Origin: Ceratothoa steindachneri
Lineage: Eukaryota > Arthropoda > Malacostraca > Isopoda > Cymothoidae
Assembly (NCBI GenBank): GCA_963969495.1
Contig: OZ018320.1
Location: 73,390,245 to 73,454,244 of the forward strand
Length of the DNA stretch: 64,000 bases
Direction of reading: 5' to 3'
A model generated the notes under the pieces. The model saw nothing but the letters and a program-made list of their open reading frames with translations. It was not told where the DNA came from and ran no database searches. The position numbers were made by a program, and so were the translations under genes. Position 1 is the stretch's first letter. Each line of letters begins with the position of its first letter. Below are positions 53,934-64,000 of the stretch, piece by piece.

Positions 53934-54293
53934 TCAAAGAAAAGGTAAAACATAGAAAATTATTAATAATGGGAAAATATTACAAAATTTAACCTTACTC
54001 CATAAGTGTTTTGAGAATTTTTTCCCAATAATAGCAAGATTAGAAAGCCTGTCTTCACTTTGGGAACTCCATAAGTAACTTTGAATTCTTTTAAGAGCAG
54101 AAAATGATCGCTCAACAGTTGTTGTTGTTATTGGCATAGTTAGAATCAAATTTGTTAACTTGTATATTTCCTTAGGAAATTTGTCCATTTCATTTGCAAT
54201 TAGAAATTTAAGGAGCTCAGTAACATTTTTTTTTGCAAGATTTGTGCGAATATAAGATACACAAAAAAGCTTTTCCTGAGAAGGTAACATCAT
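53934..54293 (-). pseudogene. hAT transposase C-terminal dimerisation domain (fragment)
   Basis: A 119-residue frame. FPKEIYKLTNLILTMPITTT then VERSFSALKRIQSYLWSSQS and EDRLSNLAIIGKK form the hAT dimerisation signature (ERxFSxLxxIKxxLRSxMxxxRLxxL). The catalytic DDE part is absent: an in-frame stop lies just before the Met and upstream sequence is not similar. AT-rich and unlike the neighbouring elements. Either a transposon remnant or, less likely, an exon of a domesticated ZMYM/hAT-like gene. Confidence 0.7.
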
Positions 54294-54449
54294 AAAACTC
54301 TATGAATTCTAAATTTTCTATTGAACTGAAATATTTTTTCATTTTAATGACTATTTTAGCGAATGTGTCATGATTAGGGCAGTAAAAAATTTACCTACAA
54401 AATTGAAAAGGTTGACCTAAAAAAAAATTTAAGGTTGACTTTATTTTCA

Positions 54450-57055
54450 ATGACATATGAACGAAAGGCCTGTAGGCCTTGAGGGGCTAGGAGCAGAGGG
54501 GTATCCTCCTTAACATTCAATGCATAAGACATCGCAGGCATAGCCAGGCATGCAATGCATGAGTCCTTAGCCTCGCGAAATGAGAGACAATCCTTCGCCT
54601 GAGCGGCCAGGATTTCCTTCTCAACAAGAGATACGCAACACATTGCTTCAAAGAAGCGAGATGCGGCTTTCTGCAATTGACACACTTTGCCTAATTGTGC
54701 ACAGCCTTGGAGTAACTTACATAGATTTCAGGTAACCCCAACTTTGCACATCTACAGGTGCGATTAGTATGCCACCTCCGCAGAAGTGGCACAAATGCCT
54801 TCATGAGGTAGCGATACCAACCGGAGGAACTGACTCAGGAAGCTTGTCACAGTCAAACATGACAAAGAGTGTAGGGGTGAGTCTCGAGGCCACTCCCTGT
54901 TTTCTCATCACACGTTTAACCTTGACCGATCCATGGTTGGCCAGCTCTAAGGTGATGGCATCTATGGAATAGGTAGTCCATGAATTCCCTTGCATAAACT
55001 ACTCCTTTCAAGAAGTTCATGGTATAGTGCAGCATTACACTCAACGGCATGCCATCAAGTGTCTGAAGGGCGGCATTAATGATGGCTGCCTCAGAGGGAT
55101 TCAACGCATATGCCAGAAGGCTACCATCCGAAAAATGCATCACATTCGGCTCTCTACAAGTCAAGTTATTTAAATCTTCTCTGATGGATCATGTTGCCCT
55201 TAGCTAACATGCTGCCATCAGTGGAGCGAATAAAAGGAAGCATTTGAAACCAGCGAGGCTCAAAAATGCTAGGTAACCTCTGAATGAGGGGCCTGGACAT
55301 AATCGAGGCTCGGCTCTGCGCACTTTTGGTTTTAGTCTGGGACTCCCCACCTGGGAAAACACCAGAGTCGGATGTGCTGATTTTGGCTTGGTCATATACC
55401 GAAACAGCAGTGTTAGGAATGTATAAGTAGTATAATGTTGAGATGCCACACTAATCATGTATCTTATTATAGGATTATATTATTGAGTTAGCCATCAATC
55501 TTATGTGCCTAGTTATTACCTGCCCTTAAATGTATATCTATGTTGAGTCAATCAATACATCATACCTAAGAAGAGCAACGTATCAACCAACTGACCTGAG
55601 AGGATCATTTAACATCTGAGTCAGCAAGTCTCATCGGAGTGACAACCTACAATAGAAGAGGACGACTAACGTCACTTTGTCTACTGTGTTTCTCGGTGAG
55701 TACCAAGTAGTTTTGGTGCTCTTTCAAGCAGCACTCCCATCCGTGCTTGTGGCTCCCAAGTCTGTTTTGTATTTTTTTTCTCTTTACGAGATGAGGGTAG
55801 GGAATGAACCCGCTTCTCCTCTCCGCCAGCAGGAGATGCTAAGCCAGATGGACGGACCAGCTTTAGCAAGATCCTACTCTGAAATGGACAAGGTCTTGGC
55901 TGTCACAGGGGCACCAGACAGGGCAGGAGATCCCTCCTTTCCTTGTGAGGCTTTGGGGACCTGAGCCATCTGAGGAGGAACTTGCACAGTGACGGACACA
56001 GGTTCTGTGCTTGGCACCGAGCCCCGGTTCGACCCCATGGAAGATCCTACCGCTCAGTGGGTGCCACCATGTGGTAACCCCTGACCCCCACAATATAACG
56101 GATGGCATTCGAGGAAACTTTTGTCTTTTCTTGGGGCAATGAACTGGCATCAGTCAAGGAAGAGAATAGGGCAGGTATACTGACCTGTTGCAAGCTGGTT
56201 GCGCATGCACACAGGCCATTAGGGAGCAAGGGCCGGCAAGCCCTGCCATACCTGGCACCCTTAATGGGGTTGGCTCTGCCTGCCTGCATGCTTTCTTGCC
56301 AGTCCCATGTGAAAGAAAAGTAGGGACTGCTGCTGGAAAGAGAAAGGGATGAAGGGAGTCCCCTACACCTGTAGACCTAAGAGAGGAATAAGCCTCTCTG
56401 GTCAAATAGTTTTGTAGGGGCCCCTGGGAAAGCAAAGGGAGGGGGGGGGGAGTCCATTTTTAATAGTGGAGCTTCCCAGAGGCAGCTCCATCAAGGGAAA
56501 GATAGAGGGGGAGTATTGTTTTCTTTATTAAATTCATTCATGGGCATGGTGACCCTTAGTGCCACGGGATGGAAATGCTCATCACCCCCACACAGTAGCC
56601 TGCTCTGTAAGGTGAATACAGGGTCGGTAGAACTAGCTGCTGCCATTTGAGGTCACTCCCCCCCACCTAGTGACCTGGCAGCTTATCCGCATGGCGGCTC
56701 CACCTTAGGCACTGCGTAAAATTGATAGATCTTGAAAGAGAGAGAAGGGGGCCGTGAGAAAGGTATAGGTGGGGATGAAGCAGGTTGTTAAAAACCCAGC
56801 ACCCTAAACCGGAGTTCAGGGTGAGGGAACATTGTCCCCCCACCCTCAGCCCCAATCTGGGAAAGGTGGGTGAGAGGAAGCTGGTCGGTGTCAACACTGT
56901 GAAATTAGAGGCCAACCAGATAAAGTTGCAGGGAAAGTGAGGAACTAGGGTAAGAACAGAGCCTGTCAGAAAGAAGAGGCTAAACTGGATCCAGATGGGA
57001 CGCTGAGTCCCGTCAGCATGGTGGCCAGGAAAGCAAATCGCCGTGCCCCTTACAG
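54450..57055 (-). mobile_element. Family 1 copy G, minus strand (5'UTR plus Gag), split by a solo LTR
   Basis: In minus order: 5' terminus near 57055 (TGTAAGGGGCACGGCGATTT), 5'UTR to about 55960, Gag N-terminus, solo LTR (55411-55726), rest of Gag to 54450. Gag shows ITLELANHGSVKVKRVMRKQ (54801-54995) and VEKEILAAQAKDCLSFREAK (54550-54640). 3' truncated before EN. The 5'UTR has an extra block near 56040-56285 absent from the copy at 58.7 kb. Confidence 0.8.
55411..55726. mobile_element. Solo LTR (316 bp) with 5-bp target duplication
   Basis: Begins TGTTAGGAATG, ends CTCTTTCA (TG...CA), and is flanked by AGCAG at 55406-55410 and 55727-55731. Removing it restores continuous Family 1 Gag sequence (ACAGCAGCACTCCC). 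TGTTAGGA starts and 5-bp duplications are common in Ty1/copia LTRs and also occur in BEL/Pao; the type cannot be settled without internal sequence. Confidence 0.8.
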
Positions 57056-59515
57056 GGAGTGGCAATTCCACTGAAAAAATATGCTCTCCAAGCCTAGTTC
57101 AAAGGAGATGCGGGGAAGCCCCTTCAAAGAGAAGCCCCTCACTGGAATGGCTGTACGCTTCGCAGAGGCAGAATTTCAAGCACTGTTGGATGGACAATGC
57201 GATGAAGGCGGTGTCGCCTTTGAGGACTTATCAGGGGAGCTTGGGCTAGCCATGCAAGTCTTTTCCTCCCTCCGCCTCAAAACTTTAGGCTTTAGAACCA
57301 AGGGTTCATCCTTTGGAAGATCCACCGCCTTCGAGTCACCCAACCTATCACACAGTGTGGGAGTAGGTGCCAAAGCCCCTTTAGTTCTGGCATCCTTTTG
57401 GCAGATAGCTTTAGGAACTCATGAAGATGGCCTCACAACCAACTTCAGAGGTGTTGCTTCCTATGAGTATAATGACTCAGTAGAGGTGTGCAGCCATTTT
57501 GCATTACAGGAAACAGTCACACTGTGGGAAGGGGAGGAAGGCAAGCCATGGTTTTAGCCGGGGCTAGAGGGGAACCGTTTGTACTGCCAGCTGTACTTGG
57601 GAAGCGCCCTGGATGGGTAGAACTCGCAGAAGGGTTCGAAATGGGCATGGAGAGGCCAGGAACAGAGGATTGTCTTTTTTAACATTGAGCCATAAGACAT
57701 CCCAACAAATCCCAGGTGCTCCAGGACAAGTACTTAGCCTTGCGAAATGAGAAACGATCCTGGGCCTGAAAGGCCAGGATTTCCTTCTCAAGGAGATACA
57801 CACAACATTGTTTTGAAGAAGCGGGATGCAGCTCTCTGCAATTAATACATTTGGCCACACACAATTTGGACTTATTGTGTGCACCTTTGAGCAACTTACA
57901 CAGACTTTAGGTAACCCCAACTTTGCACATCTACAGGTGCAATTAGTATGGCTGAAGTGGTGGCAATATTAGCCCCTCCACGGCAGTGGCACGAATACCT
58001 TCACACAGTAGTGATACCAATATGCATACACCGATTCAGGGAGCTTGTCACTGTCATGCGTAGACCTTGAACGCTCCATGGTCGGCTAGCTCCAGGGTGA
58101 TGTCTTTATGGAGTAGTCTACGAGTTCCCTCTCATAAACCACTCCTTTCAGAAAGCTTATAGTAGAGTACGGCATCACATTCAACGGCGTACCAGAAAGT
58201 GTCCAAAGGGCACCAATCATGGCCACCTCAGAAGGATTTGACGCATTTGCCAGATAGCTCCCATCCGAGAAACGGGTCACCTTCAGCTCTCTACCAATCA
58301 CACTAGCTAGTGCTCTCCTTTGCTGGATCATGTTGCCTTGGCCAACATGCTGTCATCAGTGGAGCAAATAACAAGAAAGCGTTTGAAGCCAGTAGGCTTA
58401 AAAATGACAGGTAATCGCTGAATGAGTGGCCCTGACATGATCGAGGCTCCACTCTGAACACTTGCAATTTTGGTCTTTGTCTGGGACTCCCCAACCAGGA
58501 AAGAAACTGCTTCTCTCCTCCGCCAGAAGGAGCACTTAGACCTGATGGACCACTCTCAGCATTATTCTCTGAAATGGAGAAGGTCTTGGCTGTCAAATGG
58601 TATCAGCTGGAGAAGGATGTCCCTCCTCTCCTTATGAATCCTTGGGGGCCCAAGCCATCTGAGAAGCTTGCACAGTGGTGGACTCAGGTTCTGTGGTTGG
58701 CACTGATCCCGGGTTTCCTGGCAGTCCCCTGTGAAAGTAAAGGGGGACTGCTGCAGGTAAGATGGAGTCGTCCGAGGGCCCCTCCAGAGAAGGGAGTGAG
58801 GGGTTCTCCTGCACCCATAGGCATAGGAGAGGAGTAAGCCTCCTCTACTGTCAGAGAAGTTTAAAGGGGCCCCTGAGAAAGCACGGGGGTGAAGGGATAC
58901 CTCCTTTTTTGTTGTGGAGCTGCCCGAGAGTGGCTCTGACAGTGGTAAAGGGAAAGTAGATAGGTTTTTTATGGAGTTCTCATCAATGGGCATGGTGACC
59001 CTATTAGTATCATGGGGCACAAACGCTAATCACCCCACAGGGTAGCCTATTCTACAAGGGGTGAATACAGGGCTGGCAAAGCCAGCTGTTGCCATTCAAG
59101 ACCACTCTTCCCATCCAGTGGCCAGGCAGCCCATCAGCCTAAGGGCTCCACCTTGGGCTGGGGTAAAATTGATAAACCATGAAAGGAGAGAGAATGGGTA
59201 TGTGAGAAAGGTTAGAGTGGGGGTGAGGCCGATTGTTAAAAACCCACTACCTCAAACCAGACGTCAGGGGTGAGGGGGCATTGTCCCCTTTTCCCTCAGC
59301 CCCAATCTAGGATAGGTGGGTAAGAGGAAGCTGGTTGGTGTATACCTTGTGAAATTAAGGGCCAACCAAGGAAAGTTGTGGGAGAGGTGATAGAGAAAGT
59401 GAGGAAGCAGGGTAAGAAGACAGGGTGTCAGAAAGGAGAAGAGGCTAGACTGGGGCCAGAGATGGTGCTGAGTCCCATCAGCATGCCGGCGAGGAAAGAA
59501 AATTGCTGTGCCCCT
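57056..59515 (-). mobile_element. Family 1 copy H, minus strand (5'UTR, Gag, start of EN)
   Basis: In minus order: 5' terminus near 59515 (ATAAGGGGCACAGCAATTTT), 5'UTR to about 58600, Gag (FSISENNAESGPSGLSAPSG; MIQQRRALASVIGRELKVTR; then knuckle region with stops near 57920), the Gag-EN spacer and the first EN codons (SGIA-like, 57065). It stops there and copy G's 5' terminus follows directly. Confidence 0.8.
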
Positions 59516-60440
59516 TATGAGGGTACAAGGGACCAGCAGTACCACCCCCACTCATCCCGGTAGCAGGACAGATAACATGCAAAAGATCACCCAGACTACA
59601 ACATTTGACAAGAATGTACCAGTCTGTGGGATAATGCAGTCATCACAATAAGGTATAGGCAAGCACTTCATCAAATGGCGGTGCATCCCACAAGTGTGAC
59701 CAATTTGGAAACAACAGAAAGCACCAAGAAGCCATTGAGTTGTAGGTCCATGGTAACAGTCAGAGTACAATGGAATGCAACTTTAAGTTCTCCTCAGTCA
59801 TCTCCCATCTTCTTTGCCAAGCAGCCTGATTCCTGTGTGGGAGGAAGAGCCAAACACTCGTCTGGTTACCCAGTTATCAGACTTTTGGCAGCCTCATTCC
59901 TCATAATTCTCACAAATCAAAAAAATCAGCAAAATATAATCTTGACATCTGGCTTATAGAAAATGTGGCGTCACAGACACTGTGAACCAGGGGATGTGGA
60001 GATTCCAAAGCCCACAGAGCACTCAGGGTGCTTTGTGAATAGCTATAGGTCACAATCCAGTCTCCAAACTGGGCATGACGTGTTATCTCCCATACTGAGC
60101 AGTGTATTGCAACCAGCTCAGCTGTGAAAACAGATGCAGTGCTTGGTAGAGCCCCACTAACTTTAACAGGGATGATACAGTGTGAAAACCAACCCCCCTC
60201 CTGGGATTTGGAGCCATCTGTATAATCTTGCACGGCTCCGGCAATACTCCTGCCACTATAGAAGCTTTGGGAGCAGAGGCAAGGTGACAAATAGTCAAAG
60301 GTGGTACCCTCCAGGGTGGAGTCTTGGAAAGAACCATGGGCACCACCGGCCTGAGCTTACAAAGAAGTTTCTTAGCCCTAAACCCAAAGGATATAGGGTA
60401 TGACTGGCTTCTCTTGGCGGCATAGGCATGGAGTATCTTA
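59516..60440 (-). mobile_element. Family 1 copy I, minus strand (RT end to ORF2 C-terminus)
   Basis: RT end/connection (TPPWRVPPLTICHLASAPKA), RNase H (DYTDGSKSQEGG, SVFTAELVAIHCSVWEITRH, and TYSYSQS with Tyr replacing the catalytic Asp), a deletion after SRLYF, then the C-terminal region to GPLYP, where copy H's 5' terminus begins. Confidence 0.8.
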
Positions 60441-60469
60441 GTTTAGTATGATCTTGGTGGGTTTTGCAT

Positions 60470-61090
60470 GTGTCCTGGAGGATGATATCGGTCTTGCATG
60501 TAAGGGCATGAGTGATTCAAGTGTCAAAGACTATGAACAAATGCATTCTATGGAGGTCAAAATATTGCTTTCTGAGCAAAAACATTTCTTTCAAGTATAA
60601 GTGGGATGATGTGGGTACATTCCATGAATGTTGTATAGTATTTTGTTTTATGTCTTTTGTAGTGTGATAGTGAGTGGATGCAAGATTGGATTTCCCAGCT
60701 ATAGAGGCCTAGTCAAGAGAGGAAAAGATATACTGCTTGTAAGTGTAGATGATAGATTTTCATGTTGTTCATTTTTGTGTTAGCTTTGCTTGTTGGTTTC
60801 TTGTATTTATCAGAAATTTAGTCCAGTGTGATACCAAGCACTATGGCGGTTGTATTTTAGAGAAGTTGGGATTTTGATAGAAGGATACAGAGGGATGGTG
60901 GTTATACTCCAGTTTTGGAGGATTGTAAAAGATGGTAACAGAGAATTTTAAAGGAGAAATATCATTAAGCTCTGTTGGAGACAGCGTTTGTTTCTTGTGA
61001 TTAGAGTTGGAGATCACAAGCAGCTTGGGTGTGTATTTTAAGTGTTGGGTGAGGATGGTAATGTCCTCAGCATAGCATAAGTGTGTAATG
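60470..61090 (-). mobile_element. RT fragment of another non-LTR family
   Basis: Minus strand reads LCYAEDITILTQHLKYTPKL at about 61020-61085 (YADDITI with Glu for the first Asp), followed by degenerate thumb-like sequence. Possibly the same family as the 24.2-kb fragment (YANDITIL). Many stops. Confidence 0.45.
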
Positions 61091-61934
61091 TTAGGATTTT
61101 TGGTAGGGATGACATGGGAAAAAGGGGTTGAGAAGAATAAAGATCCCTACCAAACTCTTATTGTACAGTTAGCGCGGACCATTTTGCAAACTTCTCAAGT
61201 ATGCATAACGGTCCGCATTTTGGGGACCTGTGTGATATCTCATTCACAGAAACTGTGCGGGAGAAGGTGACTAACTCATAACTTTCAGCCATTCACCCAT
61301 GCAACAGCCACGTGAGACAAATCCGGTCAGTGTGTGACTGTCCTTCAGGGTAGGTGTTTGTTTTTGCGTTGTCACCAGGTTTCTTCATTTTTCCTCACAG
61401 TGTTCACTGCCTTTTGGGGTGTCCTGCCCTTTACGTGATGCCTGTAAATCGCACAGCTTGTGATAACATTGTGAAAGTGATTGAACTACACAAAGTGGGA
61501 AAGAATAATAAAGAAATAGCCAAGGCAACGGGTGTGACAGTGTAGTGTGTCCCGACTCCTAACAAAATAGCGCACGGGTGGAGGAGGTGATACTGTGCCC
61601 CCTCCACAAACATGCCAGGGGCAGGCTCCCGGCAAAGGAATTGAAGGAAATGAACCCTAAGCATCTCGGTAACATCTCCATCAGGCCAATTTAGGAAAAT
61701 CTTCAGAAGCAGTTAAATTACTCGAAAGTGAAAGCATGTGTGAAGCCCCTCATCACTACGAAACAAAGGCGCCACCGTATCCAATTTGCCAAGGATCATA
61801 AAGAATGGGACCTTGTTCAGTGGCATGAGGTCCTTTGGACTGACGAAGCGACCTTTTGTATAAGTGAGAGCAAGTGAACGAAGGTGTGAAAGTCTCCTAT
61901 CGCATCAGCATGTGATCCATGCTTGACAGTGACA

Positions 61935-62214
61935 TTTTTTTTTTTAAGGGGCTATCTGGCGACTGCCCACTTGGGCATAAGTCGCCGCAAACAAACAGCC
62001 TAGTTTTAGACTACTTTAAAATAAAAAATTTAACAGAAACAATAAAAAAAGAGAACAATCAGGAAGCAAGCTCCGGCATCGGGGGGAGGTTCCCCTCCCC
62101 CCGGCGAAGGAGCCTGCGACCTACAAAAAACAAACAAACAAACAATAGTAACAAAAAAACAACTAGTTAAATACAAGGGAGAAGGCCGGCCTCCCCCCAA
62201 AAGTCAACAAGTCA
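61935..62214 (-). mobile_element. Family 1 3'-end insertion in the Tc1 transposase, with 12-bp target duplication
   Basis: 280 nt: T-rich tail (A tail on its own strand), the best-preserved terminal hairpin of the window, CCTAGTTTTAGAC, 3'UTR, ending in the last ORF2 codons. Flanked by TTGACAGTGACA at 61923-61934 and 62215-62226. This proves target-primed insertion and that the piece was copied from the 3' end. Confidence 0.95.
61958..61986 (-). promoter_or_regulatory. Terminal RNA hairpin of Family 1 (best example)
   Basis: GGCGAC pairs with GTCGCC and TGCCC with GGGCA around a 4-nt loop, with a 3-nt bulge (TTA on the element strand). The same fold, with wobble or compensating changes, is found at about 13069-13100 and 29012-29040 and elsewhere. 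Position just before the tail suggests it is the site the RT grips to start copying, as known for several non-LTR elements. Confidence 0.65.
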
Positions 62215-62867
62215 TTGACAGTGACAAGCGTTAAACACCCGCCCTATCTTATGGTGTGAGGCGCCCTTGGCTATGGTGGTTTGGGGAACCTTGTAATACT
62301 CCCTAAGAACCAGACTGTCAACTCTGAGCGCTATATTAACCTTCTGCAGGAGAATTTAGGAGTGTTTTGCGAAAACTGGGTGTGAGACCCTTCAGTAGGA
62401 CAGCACCCCTTGCCACACCTCATGGGTGGCCAAAAAGTGGCTCAGTGATAGTGAGGTTGACTACATAGAGGATTGGCCTGGTCAGTCACCTTATATTTTC
62501 CCAATAGAAAACTTATGGGGAATCATGATGGCAAGCCTTCGTCAGGAGGACACGTCTACAATTCCCAAGACTGAGATAGCCATCCGGAAGGTATGGCAGG
62601 AAATTCATGCTTCCCACTGTCAGAACTTATCCGATTCTGTCCCCAAGAGACTCCAGCAAGTCATCAATGTCAAGGGCTTCCCCATCGGAAAGTAGCATTG
62701 ACGGCGTAAGTGCTTAATTATTCTTTTGTAATTTTTTAAAATAATTTGCTAGAAATTTTTTGCATATATTTCCCTGAGTATGCAAAACGATCTGCGCTGA
62801 CTGTATGTGTGCTGGCTTGCTGTGATATAATACTTGTGTTTGTCAGCCAATGAGGAATTTGGCTTCT

Positions 62868-62960
62868 TTTTTTTAAGAGGCTATCCTGGTGACTACCTGC
62901 ATGGGCATAAATTGTTACTCACGAAAGCCTATTAGGTTCTATTAAAAAAGATGCGATAAT
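62868..62960 (-). mobile_element. Family 1 minimal 3'-end fragment
   Basis: About 90 nt: T-rich tail, AAGAGGCTATCCTGGTGACTACCTGCATGGGCATAA (hairpin), GCCTATTAGGTTCT. The shortest copy; 5' truncated right after the stem-loops. Confidence 0.7.
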
Positions 62961-63650
62961 AGTGATGTACCGATCGATCAGCATAATCAGCATATGTTTT
63001 GTTATTTGCAGAGCCTTTATGCTAATTAACATGTTATGAGATTTTATCATCATTTGCCAATATTTATTTTCATATTACTATAAAAGTTTCATCAATTCTC
63101 ATTTACTATTTTTTTTATTAAAATTCTTTAGAATGGTTGGTGAAAAAAGTGTTAGAAGAATTTCCAGTGATTAAAGAGAATGTTATTAGTGTGATTAGGA
63201 TAAAAGCTTGAGAAAACTGGATCAACTGAAATAAATAAAGGTAGTGGACTTCCTAAGTTCGTGAACATTCTGGAAAATGTTAAAGAGTCACTAAAATGAG
63301 TATAACTAAAAAAGTGGGTATGATTTATCCCTTCCTAAAATTAGTATATAAATAAAAACTTATCACACACTTTTTTCATCATTTTATAAAAAATTGTAAT
63401 AGAAAAACTGTGGTCAACGGCACTTGTATCATAAATTGAACGAGTTCTATGTTTCGCAAAATTTATGACTTTTTATCATCTTTTACATTCCAGAAAAAGT
63501 AGGAAAAAAAAAATAGATTATATATAGAATGCAAAACACAATAATTTATAAATATTTTCTGCTATTGGTGTTCCTCTACGTCAGGTGATTTTCTTCCATT
63601 GGCTGATCTAGCAAGAGCTCTGTAACAGCTCATTAGTTTACTCTCTAGCT
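62961..63650. other. AT-rich sequence, unassigned
   Basis: No recognised feature; stops in all frames. Confidence 0.4.
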
Positions 63651-63960
63651 TGAAACTAAACTCCCCTGCAAGGATGCACAGTGTTTCAGGGTGTCTTTAA
63701 TAAAATCTTTGTATCCCCTATTTGGATGGCTCCTCAATATCCTTAGTTATGTGAAAGCACCCTGCCCTGTTAACTAACTGGCAAGGTGGGTGGGTGCAGT
63801 AGATGCTAATCATGTGCCCAGTCTAGCAATGTCGGACTTTCACAATCTTTATATTTTGCTGCACTCAATCAAAATGATGGCCTTGATGGTGACAAGTTCA
63901 ACCTTACCTAGAAATTTCATATTTGTAACTTTGTCCTCCCATGATTAATCATAGAGCTCT
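63651..63960 (-). mobile_element. RTE-like element, C-terminal fragment
   Basis: Minus strand reads FLGKVELVTIKAIILIECSK and, nearer the other end, GYKDFIKDTLKHCASLQ. These recall the end of a widespread arthropod EN-RT LINE (VLExAxxxSIEAMLLxxQLRW ... RYKDTLKASLK). Heavily mutated with several stops; moderate confidence only. Confidence 0.45.
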
Positions 63961-64000
63961 GATGTGAAAATGTTCATAGTTTTTGATAAAGTAGCCAGGA

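Larger units (their letters stand above)
61441..62692 (+). pseudogene. Tc1-like transposase pseudogene
   Basis: N-terminal helix-turn-helix (NIVKVIELHKVGKNNKEIAK), a middle frame with KQRRHRIQFAKDHKEWDLVQ and WHEVLWTDEATF (first catalytic Asp), then after the insertion VWGALGYGGLG-like and GNLVILPKNQTVNSERY, and from 62426 DYIEDWPGQSPYIFPIENLW, KVWQEIHASHCQNLSDSVPK and RLQQVINVKGFPIGK. PIENLW carries the third acidic residue (Glu), as in Tc1. Interrupted by stops (61543, 61690, 62383), frameshifts and the retrotransposon. Confidence 0.85.
61166..62803 (+). mobile_element. Tc1-like DNA transposon with both terminal repeats
   Basis: Left end CAGTTAGCGCGGACCATTTT and right end (reverse complement) CAGTCAGCGCAGATCGTTTT match at most of about 26 positions, each next to a TA dinucleotide (61164-61165, 62804-62805). 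A subterminal inverted copy (ACGGTCCGC) occurs at about 61210. Without the 280-bp Family 1 insertion it is about 1.36 kb, a normal Tc1 length. Confidence 0.85.

Noticed and set aside
58574..58837. Plus-strand frame of 87 codons
   Set aside because: Lies antisense to the 5'UTR and Gag start of Family 1 copy H.

Overview
The window is eukaryotic nuclear DNA, almost certainly from an arthropod. The mix of EN-RT-RNase H retrotransposons, RTE-like and CR1/L2-like remnants, mariner/Tc1 and hAT pieces resembles decapod crustacean genomes, but the species cannot be fixed from the sequence alone. There are no bacterial-type operons, rRNA, convincing tRNA genes or CRISPR arrays. Most long open frames are decayed transposon ORFs.

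Host gene: on the plus strand, eight exons with matching splice phases (4882-5077, 14845-14963, 17206-17275, 18703-18876, 22105-22287, 29810-29908, 29991-30237, 34708-34761) spell the last 379 residues of a proline-rich then arginine/serine- and lysine/histidine-rich nuclear-type protein. The start is not found. The stop is at 34759-34761 and an AATAAA lies at 35082. Six of the seven introns are 1.4 to 9.8 kb; four of these (the two largest, the 4.5-kb and the 3.2-kb introns) hold most of the transposon sequence, the 1.4-kb intron holds one pair of fragments and the 2.2-kb intron shows none. One intron is only 82 nt.

Family 1 is the dominant non-LTR retrotransposon: 5'UTR, Gag with three Cys/His knuckles, then EN, RT, RNase H and a C-terminal Cys/His motif, and a structured 3'UTR. 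About two dozen copies or fragments are present. All copies between 1 and 34.4 kb are on the plus strand; all copies between 36.4 and 63 kb are on the minus strand. The most complete copy is 7481-13128. Every copy is damaged, including the one with an 843-codon open frame. Family 2 (39.4-44.3 kb, plus) is a related I-like element with a TAA-repeat tail.

Other mobile DNA: a mariner piece inside a Family 1 copy (35.9-36.5 kb), CR1/L2-like RT fragments (35.3 and 52.9 kb), RTE-like pieces (26.7 and 63.7 kb), a hAT dimerisation domain (53.9 kb), a solo LTR with a 5-bp target duplication (55.4 kb), and a Tc1-like transposon with both terminal repeats (61.2-62.8 kb) into which a 280-bp Family 1 tail inserted with a 12-bp duplication. 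There are also two minisatellites, a 265-bp foldback and an unassigned dispersed repeat pair (20.1 and 24.4 kb). The region from 44.3 to 47 kb and from 49.1 to 51.2 kb is AT-rich and shows no recognisable gene.
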